From the NCBI GenBank assembly GCA_947492955.1, contig CANLOV010000001.1:558001-622000 (forward strand): a DNA stretch of 64,000 bases, read 5' to 3'. This DNA is from an uncultured Cellulophaga sp. GTDB lineage: Bacteria; Bacteroidota; Bacteroidia; Flavobacteriales; Flavobacteriaceae. The position numbers were made by a program, and so were the translations under genes. The notes under the pieces were generated by a model. It ran no database searches. It saw only the letters and a list, made by a program, of their open reading frames with translations, and was not told the DNA's origin. The first letter of the stretch is position 1. Each line of letters begins with the position of its first letter. Below, piece by piece: positions 19,341 through 28,248 of the stretch.

Positions 19341-20066
19341 TTACTTATGAGTCAACTTGGCTAAATAGTCGTAATGTTTTCCTTCACTTACAAGTTCGCA
19401 TGTTAAATTATTGCTAATGGCTGCTCTTTGTAAAGTGTTGTAATCTAGGTATAACCAATTAAATTCAGAAGTTTTTTCCTTTTTGTATTCCATGCTAAAT
19501 GTTACTTCGCCATAATAATTGCCATTATCTGGAATCCAATATTCGCCACTTTCGTCTTCAAACATGTATATAATATCACTAGAATCTAACAATATTTGTC
19601 CGTTAGGTTTTAAAAGTGATTTTAAATGTTTAAAAAAAGAATCAATATTACTTAGTTTACCAGCAATACCAATCCCATTCATTAACATTAATAATGTGTC
19701 GTATTTTTTAGCAGTGTAGGTATAAAAGTCTGTTGCTATAGTGTTTTTTATGCCTCTTAAATTACACGCTTCTATAGCGTCTTTAGAGTAATCTAATGCG
19801 GTAACTTGCAGTCCTTTTTTTTGTAAGTATAGACTATGGCTCCCTGCTCCGCATCCTATATCTAAAATTTCTCCCTTACATAATTGTAGTGCTTTTTGTT
19901 CTAGTAAAGGCATTTTTTTATAATCTCTAAACAAATAGGGAATAGGGATAGTATCTTCTTCATCTAAAGAAGAAAATGTAATAATATCTTCGGTATAATT
20001 ACCTAATTGATAGTCTAAAACTGCTTTTCCGAAAATGTCTTTTGGCATTAAATTTGTATTTTCCAT
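19341..20066 (-). CDS. Class I SAM-dependent methyltransferase
   Basis: A 241-residue soluble methyltransferase. The SAM-binding loop is EILDIGCGAGSHSLYL near residue 67, with the acidic end of the next strand at VTALDYSKDAIEAC and the post-I motif KYDTLLMLMNGIGI. The C-terminal part is a partly beta domain with WIPDNGNYYGEV. The substrate cannot be told. It stands alone and diverges from the DUF2059 gene. Confidence 0.82.
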   Translation of the reverse strand: MENTNLMPKDIFGKAVLDYQLGNYTEDIITFSSLDEEDTIPIPYLFRDYKKMPLLEQKALQLCKGEILDIGCGAGSHSLYLQKKGLQVTALDYSKDAIEACNLRGIKNTIATDFYTYTAKKYDTLLMLMNGIGIAGKLSNIDSFFKHLKSLLKPNGQILLDSSDIIYMFEDESGEYWIPDNGNYYGEVTFSMEYKKEKTSEFNWLYLDYNTLQRAAISNNLTCELVSEGKHYDYLAKLTHK

Positions 20067-20149
20067 GCAAATGTGGGACTTTTAGCCAAGTTTTGAAAAT
20101 TATATATTGGGCTTACCTTTAAAAGTCTATTTAATAAAAGATATAACCT

Positions 20150-20668
20150 ATGAAATTGATGAAATTATTTGTGTGTGTTTTTGTAATAATACCCTTTTTA
20201 TCTAGCGCACAGCAAACAGATTATACTAAAGAAGTAGCAGTTTATTTGGAACATAATGGTACAGAAAACCAGTATGCTTATGCTTATGATGAAATGTTAA
20301 AAATGCTAGGGAGTAGGTTCCCTAAAACAGATACTAATGCTCAGGGTTGGACTTATTTAGAAGCGAATAAAGAAAAAGCAATTACAGAAATAAAATCTTT
20401 GTTGGTTCCTATATACAAGAAACATTTTAAGAAGGAAGAGATGCGTAAAATGGTAGCTTTTTATAAAGATGGAGCAGGAAAACAGTTAATTGCGGATCGT
20501 ACAAAGCTAACATCTGATCAGAAGCAAGAGCTGAATGATTTTTATAATAGCGAGGTTGGAGAAAAAATAAAAGAAAAGCAGCCTGTTTTAACAGAAGAAA
20601 TAGCAAAGGTATCTGAAGGTTGGAGTAGAGATTTGTATGAAACAGCTATGAGTTTATTAAAGGAATGA
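20150..20668 (+). CDS. Exported DUF2059 protein
   Basis: A 172-residue protein with a signal peptide ending at LSSAQ (residues 1-21). The helical core has the DUF2059 pattern: EMRKMVAFYKDGAGKQLI followed by LTSDQKQELNDFYNSEVG. The function is unknown; such proteins are periplasmic. Its TGA overlaps the ATG of the next gene (ATGA), so they are co-translated. Confidence 0.85.
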   Translation: MKLMKLFVCVFVIIPFLSSAQQTDYTKEVAVYLEHNGTENQYAYAYDEMLKMLGSRFPKTDTNAQGWTYLEANKEKAITEIKSLLVPIYKKHFKKEEMRKMVAFYKDGAGKQLIADRTKLTSDQKQELNDFYNSEVGEKIKEKQPVLTEEIAKVSEGWSRDLYETAMSLLKE

Positions 20669-21156
20669 ACGAATTTTTAAAACAACTCCCTAAAAAGGCA
20701 GCTGAAAAAAAAGCAGAAAACAAGAAGTTTTTTGCTAAACTAAAGAAAAGACCGCCTAAAAATTTAGACTATCTAATGCAAGAATTGCATGAGGCTGAAT
20801 TTGAAAAAACAGATTGCCTCACTTGTGCTAATTGTTGTAAAACTACGGGACCGCTTTTTACCAATGCAGATGTAGAGCGTATTGCGAAGTATTTTAGGTT
20901 AAAACCTCAAAAATTTATAAGTCAGTATTTAAGAGTAGACGAGGAAAACGATTATGTGTTGCAACAAGTACCATGTACTTTTTTAGGAGCAGATAATTAT
21001 TGTTCTATTTATGATGTGCGTCCTAAGGCATGTAGAGAATTTCCGCATACAGATAGAAAAAAATTTCAGCAGATAAGTAACTTAACCATGAAAAATGTTG
21101 CTATTTGCCCAGCGGCTTATAATATTGTTGAAGAAATGAAAAAGAAGATTAAGTAA
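20665..21156 (+). CDS. YkgJ-family cysteine cluster protein
   Basis: A 163-residue cytoplasmic protein of the YkgJ family (PF03692). The cysteine set reads CLTCANCCKTTGPLF near residue 52, then VPCTFLGADNYCSIYDVRPKACREFPH, and a final CPAAYNI. These residues are expected to hold zinc or an iron-sulfur cluster. The biochemical role is unproven. It follows the DUF2059 gene with a 4-base overlap. Confidence 0.87.
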   Translation: MNEFLKQLPKKAAEKKAENKKFFAKLKKRPPKNLDYLMQELHEAEFEKTDCLTCANCCKTTGPLFTNADVERIAKYFRLKPQKFISQYLRVDEENDYVLQQVPCTFLGADNYCSIYDVRPKACREFPHTDRKKFQQISNLTMKNVAICPAAYNIVEEMKKKIK

Positions 21157-21170
21157 TTCTTTTTCTAAAA

Positions 21171-21536
21171 TTAAATTTTATCCAAATTGGAAACAGTTAA
21201 ATCATTTTTAGTGTTTCCGGTGTTTAAAGTAGTCGCAGGTTCAAATAACAGTACGCTAACTTCTTCGGGGGCATAAGGTTTGTGTTCTACTCCTTTAGGA
21301 ATTATAACGAATTCTCCAGAGTTTAGTTCTAAAGTTTTATTTGTTAATTCAATAAATAATTTTCCTTCTATTACGTAGAAAAGTTCATCTTCTTGCTCAT
21401 GTTTATGCATTACAAATTCTCCTTTAAATTTTGCTATTTTAACTAGCTGGTTGTTAAGTTCTCCAACTATTTTTGGAGTCCAGTATTCGTTAAAAGTTTT
21501 TAATTTTGATAGGAGGTTTACTTTGCTTATTTCCAT
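21171..21536 (-). CDS. Single-domain cupin protein
   Basis: A 121-residue cupin. The metal-binding motif 1 is MHKHEQEDELFYVIEGKL (two His and a Glu) and motif 2 is IIPKGVEHKPYA (third His). It may be an enzyme or a small-molecule binder; the family is too varied to say. It is 12 bases downstream of the NamZ gene on the same strand. Confidence 0.83.
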   Translation of the reverse strand: MEISKVNLLSKLKTFNEYWTPKIVGELNNQLVKIAKFKGEFVMHKHEQEDELFYVIEGKLFIELTNKTLELNSGEFVIIPKGVEHKPYAPEEVSVLLFEPATTLNTGNTKNDLTVSNLDKI

Positions 21537-21547
21537 ATTATTTGTAA

Positions 21548-22807
21548 TTAATCATAAATTAAATATTTAGCTCTTGTAGTTTTAAAAGCCTCAATGTCTT
21601 TTTGCCAAGACTTTTGTATTTTATTAAATGAAATACCTGTTTCTATTTGTTGCTGTAGTTTTTCGGTGCCAGCATGTTTAGTAAAGCTATTTTTGTTAAA
21701 AAACTTTTCTTTATTATTAGAGTTTTTATAAGCATCAATTAACCAGTGCACAGACACACCATTAAGTTTTCTTTGATTTATGTTGGTTAAATCTTTTCCA
21801 TAGCAAATTTTCCCTTTGTGTTTTGGGTTTTTAGAACCAAAATTAGGCTTAGGGGTATATTCAAAATCATAAGAATTAGCATCTAAAAAAGGAGCGCCAT
21901 AGCGTTGAAACTGAAATTCGGTACCACGACCAGCATTTATAGTAGTGCCTTCAAAAAAACCAAGCGATGGGTATAGTTTTATGGCTAAGTCGTTGGGCAG
22001 GTTAGGAGAGGGTCTAATGGATAAGCTATAGGGTGTTTCGTGTGTGTAATTTTTAAGCGGAATTACTGTTAAGCTTGCTTTTAAATTATTAGCAAGCCAA
22101 TTTTCTTCATTAATCATGGTGGCATATTCGCCAATTGTCATTCCATAAACTAAAGGAATAGTGGTCATGCCTAAAAAACTAGTATGTTTAGTTTCCATTG
22201 TAGGTCCGTCTACATAATGTGCGTTGGGATTAGGTCTGTCTAAAACTATCATAGGAATATTCTTTTCGGCACAAGCCTCCATCACTAATTGTAAGGTGGC
22301 TATGTAGGTGTAAAAACGAACACCAACATCTTGTATGTCAAAAACAACAAGGTCTATATTATTTAATTGCTCTCCAGACGGTTTTTTGTTTTTTCCGTAA
22401 AGAGATATTAGTGGTAATCCTGTTTTGGTATCTATGCCATCTTTTACAGTTTCACCGGCATCTACAGTGCCTCTAAAACCATGCTCGGGAGCAAAAACTT
22501 TCTTTACATTAATTTGTAAAGAAATTAAAGAATCTACCAAATGTGTATGTGCTATTTTATCTGTAGTATTTTCTTTAAAAATAACACTGGTTTGGTTAGC
22601 AACAACAGCTATTTTTTTATTCTTCAGTAGTGGTAAATAAAGGTTTGTTCTATTTGCAGCAACAATTATTTTAGGAACTATGGCGGTTTCATCTTTTGTT
22701 ACATTAGTTTCTGTAACTTTTTTAGGGCTTTGTACTTTGTTTCCACAACTAGTAAGTACTAAAACCAATAATAAAACTGTATTTTTGAGATTGGATAAAA
22801 ACACCAT
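21548..22807 (-). CDS. namZ: Exo-beta-N-acetylmuramidase (GH171, DUF1343)
   Basis: A 419-residue lipoprotein (lipobox LTSC at residue 21) of the DUF1343 family, now GH171. NamZ releases MurNAc from the non-reducing ends of peptidoglycan fragments. Visible signatures are KIAVVANQTSV, KVFAPEHGFRGTVDAGE, LPLISLYG, DLVVFDIQDVGVRFYTY, VLDRPNPNA, and RPSPNLPNDLAIKLYPSLGFFEGT with INAGRGTEFQFQ. The gene probably takes part in cell-wall recycling. Its start codon is only 3 bases from that of the divergent permease gene. Confidence 0.9.
   Translation of the reverse strand: MVFLSNLKNTVLLLVLVLTSCGNKVQSPKKVTETNVTKDETAIVPKIIVAANRTNLYLPLLKNKKIAVVANQTSVIFKENTTDKIAHTHLVDSLISLQINVKKVFAPEHGFRGTVDAGETVKDGIDTKTGLPLISLYGKNKKPSGEQLNNIDLVVFDIQDVGVRFYTYIATLQLVMEACAEKNIPMIVLDRPNPNAHYVDGPTMETKHTSFLGMTTIPLVYGMTIGEYATMINEENWLANNLKASLTVIPLKNYTHETPYSLSIRPSPNLPNDLAIKLYPSLGFFEGTTINAGRGTEFQFQRYGAPFLDANSYDFEYTPKPNFGSKNPKHKGKICYGKDLTNINQRKLNGVSVHWLIDAYKNSNNKEKFFNKNSFTKHAGTEKLQQQIETGISFNKIQKSWQKDIEAFKTTRAKYLIYD
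22780..22787 (+). promoter_or_regulatory. Candidate -7 box for the LolC/E-like gene
   Basis: TATTTTTG fits TAnnTTTG and lies 23 bases before the TTG start at 22811. It is inside the signal-peptide codons of the namZ gene on the other strand, because the intergenic gap is only 3 bases. No -33 element is obvious. Confidence 0.35.
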
Positions 22808-22810
22808 AGA

Positions 22811-24052
22811 TTGAATTTAGAATTTTTTATCGCTAAGCGACTTATTAAAGGTAAGGAGCATAAAAGTAGTATTTCCGCTCCAATTATAAAAATAGCAATT
22901 ACAGCTATTGCATTAGGAATTATTATGATGCTTATTGCTATAGCTACTGGTGTAGGCTTAAAACATAAAATTAGAGAAAAAGTAGCTGCTTTTAATGGGC
23001 ATATTCAAATTTCTAATTACGATAATAATAGATCAGATGTTTCTATTACTCCAGTGTCTATTATGCAAGATTTTTATCCAGAATTTGCCAATATAGAAGG
23101 AGTGGCACATGTACAAGCTGTTGCCAGTAAAGGGGGTATTATAAGAACCGAAAATACTTTTGAAGGCATTATAGCAAAAGGAGTAGGGAAAGATTATAAC
23201 TGGGAAGTTTTTAAAGAATATTTGGTAGAGGGGAAATTACCAAGCTATAGTGGAGAGCGTAATGATGAGGTCTTAATTTCACGAATAATAGCAAATAGGT
23301 TGCAGTTAAAAACAGGGGATAGCTTTTTTGCATTTTTTTTGAAAGATGATAACCCTTCTAAAAACCCTAACCAGCGTAAATTTACAATAACAGGTATTTT
23401 TGATAGTGGTTTTGAGGAGTTCGATAGTGTATACATTTTTACAGACATACGCCACATACAACAAATGAATAAATGGACGAAAGATGAAATTGGCAACTTT
23501 GAAGTCTTTTTGGATAGTTTTGATGATATCGACGAAAAAACGAAGCAAATTTACGGAAGTACACTTTCCAATTTAGATACCCAAAACATAAAAACAAAAT
23601 ACTTGCAAATATTTCAATGGATTGGTTTGTTCGATTTTAATATAGCCTTGGTTATAGGTATTATGATTATTGTAGGAGGTATAAATATGATTACTGCATT
23701 GTTAGTACTAATTTTAGAGCGTACACAAATGATAGGCATTTTTAAGGCTCTAGGAACCTCTAATTGGAGTGTGCGTAAAATATTTTTATATAATGCTACC
23801 TATTTAATTGGTGTAGGCTTATTTTGGGGAAATCTTATTGGTTTAGGCGTTTTATTATTACAGCAAAAATTTAGGCTATTTAAATTCCCAAACCCCAAAG
23901 AGTATTATATAGATTATATACCGGTACACATTAGTGTTTCTACAGTTCTTTTGTTAAATGCAGGAGTTATGGTTTTATGTTTGCTAATGTTATTAATACC
24001 ATCTTATATAATTACTAAAATTACGCCTGTAAAGGCCATAAAATTTGAATAG
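22811..24052 (+). CDS. LolC/LolE-type ABC transporter permease
   Basis: A 413-residue permease of the FtsX/MacB superfamily. It opens with the typical NLEFFIAKRLIKGK segment, followed by membrane helix 1 (about 28-48). A large periplasmic MacB-type domain follows (about 50-270). Three further helices lie near 275-300, 320-345 and 370-400, with ERTQMIGIFKALG between two of them. This topology matches proteins that extract lipoproteins from the inner membrane for transfer to the outer membrane. No ATPase gene is adjacent. The start is TTG; this gives the family's normal N-terminus. Confidence 0.85.
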   Translation: MNLEFFIAKRLIKGKEHKSSISAPIIKIAITAIALGIIMMLIAIATGVGLKHKIREKVAAFNGHIQISNYDNNRSDVSITPVSIMQDFYPEFANIEGVAHVQAVASKGGIIRTENTFEGIIAKGVGKDYNWEVFKEYLVEGKLPSYSGERNDEVLISRIIANRLQLKTGDSFFAFFLKDDNPSKNPNQRKFTITGIFDSGFEEFDSVYIFTDIRHIQQMNKWTKDEIGNFEVFLDSFDDIDEKTKQIYGSTLSNLDTQNIKTKYLQIFQWIGLFDFNIALVIGIMIIVGGINMITALLVLILERTQMIGIFKALGTSNWSVRKIFLYNATYLIGVGLFWGNLIGLGVLLLQQKFRLFKFPNPKEYYIDYIPVHISVSTVLLLNAGVMVLCLLMLLIPSYIITKITPVKAIKFE

Positions 24053-24078
24053 TTTCTTATTTAAAAATATTAAAGAGT

Positions 24079-24855
24079 ATGACAGAATTAATTTTATCCA
24101 ATCAAAAAGTAACTATAGAAGCAGGAGAATTGGTTGGTTATTTGGTGAACGGACACGAATATATTCATCAAAAAGGTAGCCCGGGATGGCGTAGTGCAGA
24201 TGCAGAAATGTTTCCAATAATAGGTCCTACTAATGAAGCAGATTTTAAGGTAAAAACGGATAAAGGAGAAGCGGTACAAGATCAGCATGGACTTTTAAGA
24301 GAACTATCTTATAACTTAGTATCTAGTACAGCAACAACAGCAGTGTACGAAAAAATATATATTGCTAATACTGTAGTAAAGAATTCTAAATATCCTAAAA
24401 AATCTACAGCAGAAAATTTAGCCTGGCCTTATAATTTTACGTTTGTAAAAACATTTGTTTTAAAAGAAAATACATTAGAAGTAAGTTTTAAAATAGCTGG
24501 GGATAAAGGAATGCCTTTTATGTTAGGATATCATCCTGCATTTAAATTACATGTTGATGCGCCAATTATAGAGGCTAATAATAAAACAATAACATTAAAG
24601 GATGTATTAGCAGTAGGTAGTAGAGCATTAGAAGTTCCTAATTGTACCACAATTACTCTTAAAGATAAAAAAGAGATAAGTTTAAAAACAGAAGGTTTTG
24701 GTAATTTTATGTTATGGACAGAAGTGCCTAATATGGTTTGTATAGAGCCTATTAGTTTTTATCCATACGCGGTGGCGCAAGAGCAACTTCATAAAGGTTT
24801 TCAAACAATAGATAATCAAGAAAAAATATTTAAAGTATCTTTAAGTATTAACTAA
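24079..24855 (+). CDS. Aldose 1-epimerase family protein (LacX-like)
   Basis: A 258-residue galactose-mutarotase fold protein. Landmarks are the GSPGWRSADAEMFPIIGP loop, the His in DQHGLLREL, and the His in LGYHPAFKLH, which are the usual substrate-contact positions of the family. It interconverts sugar anomers or acts on sugar phosphates. It sits 8 bases upstream of a Crp/Fnr gene. A role in galactose use would fit the agar genes nearby, but the gene may belong to the older core. Confidence 0.82.
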   Translation: MTELILSNQKVTIEAGELVGYLVNGHEYIHQKGSPGWRSADAEMFPIIGPTNEADFKVKTDKGEAVQDQHGLLRELSYNLVSSTATTAVYEKIYIANTVVKNSKYPKKSTAENLAWPYNFTFVKTFVLKENTLEVSFKIAGDKGMPFMLGYHPAFKLHVDAPIIEANNKTITLKDVLAVGSRALEVPNCTTITLKDKKEISLKTEGFGNFMLWTEVPNMVCIEPISFYPYAVAQEQLHKGFQTIDNQEKIFKVSLSIN

Positions 24856-24862
24856 AGCAGTT

Positions 24863-25495
24863 ATGAAACAACTTATTCGGCAAGAATACGCTTATCTTTT
24901 TGAGGAGGAATTGTTATGCGATATAGAAAAAGTTGGTTCGCTAAAAAAAGTTAAAAAAGGAACGCAATTAATGGAGATAGGAGCGGTTATTACTGCTATA
25001 CCATTGTTGCTAGACGGAGCTGTAAAAATACTTAGAGAAGATGCTAAAGGAGATGAGCTGTTACTCTACTTTATAGAAAAAGGAGACTCTTGTGCCATGA
25101 CTTTCTCTTGTTGTATGGGTTCTAGTAAAAGTAAAATAAGAGCCATTGCCGAAACAGATGCAAAGCTAATTATGTTGCCAGTTACGTATATGCAGCTATG
25201 GATGACTAAGTATCAAAGCTGGCAAAAGTTTATATTAGAAAGCTATCATACAAGAATGATGGAGCTATTAGAAACTGTAGATACTTTAGCCTTTTTAAAA
25301 ATGGACGAGCGCATATTAAAACATTTGCAAGATAGAGCAAAAGTAACTCATAATGAGGTTATACATACTACCCATCAAAATATAGCATACGATTTACATA
25401 CATCTAGAGTAGTGGTATCTCGCCTATTAAAAAAGTTAGAAAACGAAGCTAAAATAGAACTGCATCGTAATTGGATTAAAGTATTAGAACTCTAG
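24863..25495 (+). CDS. Crp/Fnr family transcriptional regulator
   Basis: A 210-residue regulator with an N-terminal cyclic-nucleotide-binding fold (about residues 20-130) and a C-terminal winged helix (about 150-205, ending in RVVVSRLLKKLENEAKIEL). The FSCCMGSS segment has two neighbouring cysteines that could sense redox or sulfur species; this is inference. In Bacteroidetes this type is often found next to beta-lactamase/rhodanese and DUF2892 genes. Here these lie 5.5 kb downstream, separated by an agarase-containing segment. Confidence 0.87.
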   Translation: MKQLIRQEYAYLFEEELLCDIEKVGSLKKVKKGTQLMEIGAVITAIPLLLDGAVKILREDAKGDELLLYFIEKGDSCAMTFSCCMGSSKSKIRAIAETDAKLIMLPVTYMQLWMTKYQSWQKFILESYHTRMMELLETVDTLAFLKMDERILKHLQDRAKVTHNEVIHTTHQNIAYDLHTSRVVVSRLLKKLENEAKIELHRNWIKVLEL

Positions 25496-25533
25496 TTATA
25501 TAGGTGTTAGTATTAATTATGAAATAAGAAGTC

Positions 25534-25998
25534 TTGAATAAAATTTATCAATATAATACTCCAATAAAATTTTTTCTCATAATTAAACTTATTATTGGAA
25601 TCTGTTTATTGTCTCTTTTTGCATACTTATTTAATAACGAAATATTTCCCGATATCTGGACTTTTGCTGGGCCACTGCTCGGACTTGCTCTAATTATAAA
25701 TGGACTGACAAGTTCTACGATTAGCGAAATTAACGTACATAACTCGCTAAAAAAGATTGAAATAGTTAAAGAATCTTTGTTTGCGACAAAATCAAGAGAA
25801 GTTAGTTTTTACTCATTGAAATCGGAATTAAAATCAGAAAATGCGAAAAAAATGTTTACACTGATAGTAAAACTTAGAGTGGTAATTTCTGAAAATGAAA
25901 AAGAGATTGAAGAATTAGGTAGCAATTTATTTTCACTTAATAATTCTAAGCTTACAAAACTTCACTCTGATTTAAAAAAGTTGTACAGAAATAACTAA
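25534..25998 (+). CDS. Small membrane protein of unknown function
   Basis: A 154-residue protein with two membrane helices (about residues 12-31 and 40-58) and a cytoplasmic helical tail that has a coiled-coil character. It has a TTG start because the frame is closed by a stop 9 bases upstream. Its codon use is richer in CTC, CTT and CGG than its neighbours, which fits recent acquisition. It directly precedes the first inverted-repeat element of the SUKH cassette. No family recognised. Confidence 0.55.
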   Translation: MNKIYQYNTPIKFFLIIKLIIGICLLSLFAYLFNNEIFPDIWTFAGPLLGLALIINGLTSSTISEINVHNSLKKIEIVKESLFATKSREVSFYSLKSELKSENAKKMFTLIVKLRVVISENEKEIEELGSNLFSLNNSKLTKLHSDLKKLYRNN

Positions 25999-26189
25999 TG
26001 CTAGCAAAACCTATAAACAATACAGGCTTAGCTGCTTAAGTTATAAACCCGGAATACAAGCACCGCCAAATCTTTTGGATTTTGCATTAATTAAAAAAGA
26101 AAACGCAAAACAAAAAGTTTGGCTATTTTTATGATTGAAAGCAAACGCCAGTTTGCTCCCGTACTGTTCATAGCTCAAGCGTTGTAATT
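25993..26189. repeat. Long imperfect inverted repeat A, cassette boundary
   Basis: The gap between the membrane gene and the SUKH gene folds as nested hairpins. The outer arms are CTATAAACAATACAGG (26011-26026) and the complement of 26158-26173, matching at 13 of 16 bases. The inner arms are GCCAAATCTTTT (26065-26076) with 26112-26123, matching at 10 of 12, and the centre has TTTTGC...GCAAAA. The right end reads GCGTTGT. This is like the attC-like or cassette-type elements that bracket small accessory genes in Bacteroidetes. Confidence 0.55.
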
Positions 26190-26211
26190 AATTAGAGAAA
26201 ATTTAGAAAGA

Positions 26212-26649
26212 ATGAGATATAATTTTGAAAAGGATTTTTTAGAAAAAGTTGAGGATAAAACTGATAACACAAATCTGAGAGAAAAAATATCGAACACTGA
26301 ATTAATAAAACTAAAAGAAGAGTTCCCAGAAATATCATCAGAGTTTTTAGATTATCTAAGTGAAATTGGAAGTGGAAACTTTAGAGAGTGTCAATTTAAA
26401 GTTCAAAAATACTTGTTTAATTTAGAAGATTTAGGAATTGAAGAACATTATGAATTAAAAGATGGAATCAAGTTTTTTGGAGATAATTTTTCTGGAGACT
26501 TTTCTGGATTTGATTTTAATGGCAATCCTGAATTAGTGGTTGAGTTTTGGAACGAAGATGGAACAATATATGAAACCAATAAAACTTTTAAAGATTATAT
26601 TAGAGAACAAATGCTAATAGGAGATAACGGACAAGATGAAAGAATTTAA
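26212..26649 (+). CDS. SUKH/SMI1-KNR4 family protein
   Basis: A 145-residue protein of the SUKH superfamily. After an N-terminal helix the core reads LKEEFPEISSEFLDYLSEIG, then GDFSGFDFNGNPELVVEFW with the DGTIYETNKTFKDYI end. These match SMI1/KNR4-type proteins, which are most often immunity proteins against polymorphic toxins. No toxin gene is adjacent. The gene is flanked by inverted repeats A and B, and it may be an orphan immunity gene carried in a cassette. Confidence 0.75.
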   Translation: MRYNFEKDFLEKVEDKTDNTNLREKISNTELIKLKEEFPEISSEFLDYLSEIGSGNFRECQFKVQKYLFNLEDLGIEEHYELKDGIKFFGDNFSGDFSGFDFNGNPELVVEFWNEDGTIYETNKTFKDYIREQMLIGDNGQDERI

Positions 26650-26654
26650 ACTGA

Positions 26655-26860
26655 CTATAATACGGTCTATAAAACATAGCTAATAAGTTTTTGACCAAAA
26701 GGTTTGTGTATATTTATGAAGTCCGCCAAATTTTTAATTTGGCTTTTAAAAAGAGAAAAATTAAAATCAAAATATAAAAATTCGGCTCTATTTTAATCCG
26801 AAAAATAAGTGTCCTTTTGCACGCTACGTTTCATACACAAGACCGTTTTGCATGTAAATG
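26655..26860. repeat. Long imperfect inverted repeat B, cassette boundary
   Basis: The 314-base gap between the SUKH and GH16 genes holds a second element of the same style as A. The left arm ACGGTCT...ATAAAACATAGC (26662-26680) pairs with GCTACGTTTCATACACAAGACCGT (26823-26846). The perfect palindrome GCCAAATTTTTAATTTGGC sits near 26725-26743. A and B share the GCCAAAT-type inner motif and a GTT-ended right boundary. The rest of the gap is AT-rich and contains no gene. Confidence 0.55.
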
Positions 26861-26963
26861 TGTAACTATGTTTTATTAGAAAATAAATGTTTGTTCTACC
26901 TTTTTAATCATATGAACATATTAAAACATATAATCAAAAGTATTTTTGAAAATAAAATAGACT

Positions 26964-28151
26964 ATGTTAAAAAATAAATTTGCTTTTATATTACTTTCAT
27001 TATTTCTACTATCAATAATAGCTTGTAGTAGTGATGGCGGAGGTGAAGACCCACAAGAAAAAGATGCTGTAGATCCGTCTATAGCTTGCTTAGATCCTAT
27101 CAATGTAAATATAGATGCCACTGCTAATGATGCTATGGTAACATATAGTGCTCCTGAAGGAACAGATAATATAGCTGGTGCAGTAACAACGCAAACTGCT
27201 GGTTTAGCATCTGGAGAATTATTTCCTGTAGGTACAACAACTAATACCTTTGTTGTAAAAGATGCAGCAGGGAATACTACTTCTTGTAGTTTTGATGTAA
27301 CTGTAGCAAGAAACGCTCCTTCAGAAAATAAACCTTATTTTATAGGTGGTGATCCAACGCCGGCAGGCAAAAAATGGACTTCTGTAGCAGAATTATCAGA
27401 TGAATTTAATACTGATATTTTCGATGATTCTAAGTGGTTTAGAGATCCTTCTCAAGATCAATTTGGATGGTATGGTAGAGAACCAGCACTTTTTCAGCCT
27501 GATAATGTTTCTGTAGGAGATGGGTCTTTAAATGTAACGGTAAAAAAATTACAAACACCAATAAATGTTAATGGTCGTAATTGGACTCATGGAGGTGCAA
27601 TTTTACGCTCTAAAGCTAAAGCTATACCTGGTTATTACTATGAAGCTAGGATGAAAGCTAATGAAACAGTAATGTCTTCAACATTTTGGATAGCTTTTCC
27701 TCAAAATTGTAATTCAGGACCTGTTAGAAAACTTGAATTAGATATTCAAGAATGTGTTGGAAGAACGCATAGTGGTACTGATGTATGGGCAAAAAAATGG
27801 GATAATATCTATCACTCTAATGCTTGGAGACACGCAAGACCTTGTGATATTGATACCTCAGTGCAAAGCCCTGGAAAAAAGGATTTAGATGAAAAAAATC
27901 ATTCAAGATATTTTGTATATGGATGTTGGTGGAAATCGCCTACAGAAATATTATTTTACTTAGATGGAGAGTATGTTTATACTATTAATCCTTCAACAGA
28001 TTTTGATTTAGAAGGTCACATAACTATGGCAATGGAAACTTATGATTGGAACCCTATTCAGCCAGAGAACGATTTAACTGCTACAGGAACTGAAGAGCAA
28101 AGAACTACTAAGTATGATTGGGTAAGAAGTTGGGAATTGCAAGACGAATAA
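26964..28151 (+). CDS. GH16 endo-galactanase lipoprotein (agarase/porphyranase type)
   Basis: A 395-residue surface lipoprotein. The lipobox is IIAC at about residue 21, followed by SSDGGGED, an acidic surface-export signal. Residues about 38-118 form a HYR/Ig-like domain (CLDPINVNI...VKDAAGNTTSCSFDVTV). The GH16 catalytic domain follows; its ELDIQE motif gives Glu258 as nucleophile, Asp260 and Glu263 as acid/base. The GREPALF and RSKAKAIPGYYYEAR segments are typical of agar- or porphyran-cleaving members. It should hydrolyse internal beta-1,4 bonds of an algal galactan. Which galactan cannot be settled by eye. A DUF1080 gene converges on it. Confidence 0.88.
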   Translation: MLKNKFAFILLSLFLLSIIACSSDGGGEDPQEKDAVDPSIACLDPINVNIDATANDAMVTYSAPEGTDNIAGAVTTQTAGLASGELFPVGTTTNTFVVKDAAGNTTSCSFDVTVARNAPSENKPYFIGGDPTPAGKKWTSVAELSDEFNTDIFDDSKWFRDPSQDQFGWYGREPALFQPDNVSVGDGSLNVTVKKLQTPINVNGRNWTHGGAILRSKAKAIPGYYYEARMKANETVMSSTFWIAFPQNCNSGPVRKLELDIQECVGRTHSGTDVWAKKWDNIYHSNAWRHARPCDIDTSVQSPGKKDLDEKNHSRYFVYGCWWKSPTEILFYLDGEYVYTINPSTDFDLEGHITMAMETYDWNPIQPENDLTATGTEEQRTTKYDWVRSWELQDE

Positions 28152-28188
28152 AAAGTAATTACTACTATTTATAGTAATGATTGGTGTT

Positions 28189-28226
28189 TAAAAGGCAGCT
28201 TTAAATTATTAAAGTTGCCTTTTTTA
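28189..28226. terminator. Terminator shared by GH16 and DUF1080 genes
   Basis: AAAGGCAGCTTTAA and TTAAAGTTGCCTTT form a 14-base stem with one G/T position and a short loop, followed by T-rich DNA on the plus side. It lies between two convergent genes. Confidence 0.85.
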
Positions 28227-28248
28227 TAGTATAATATTATGAGTATAC

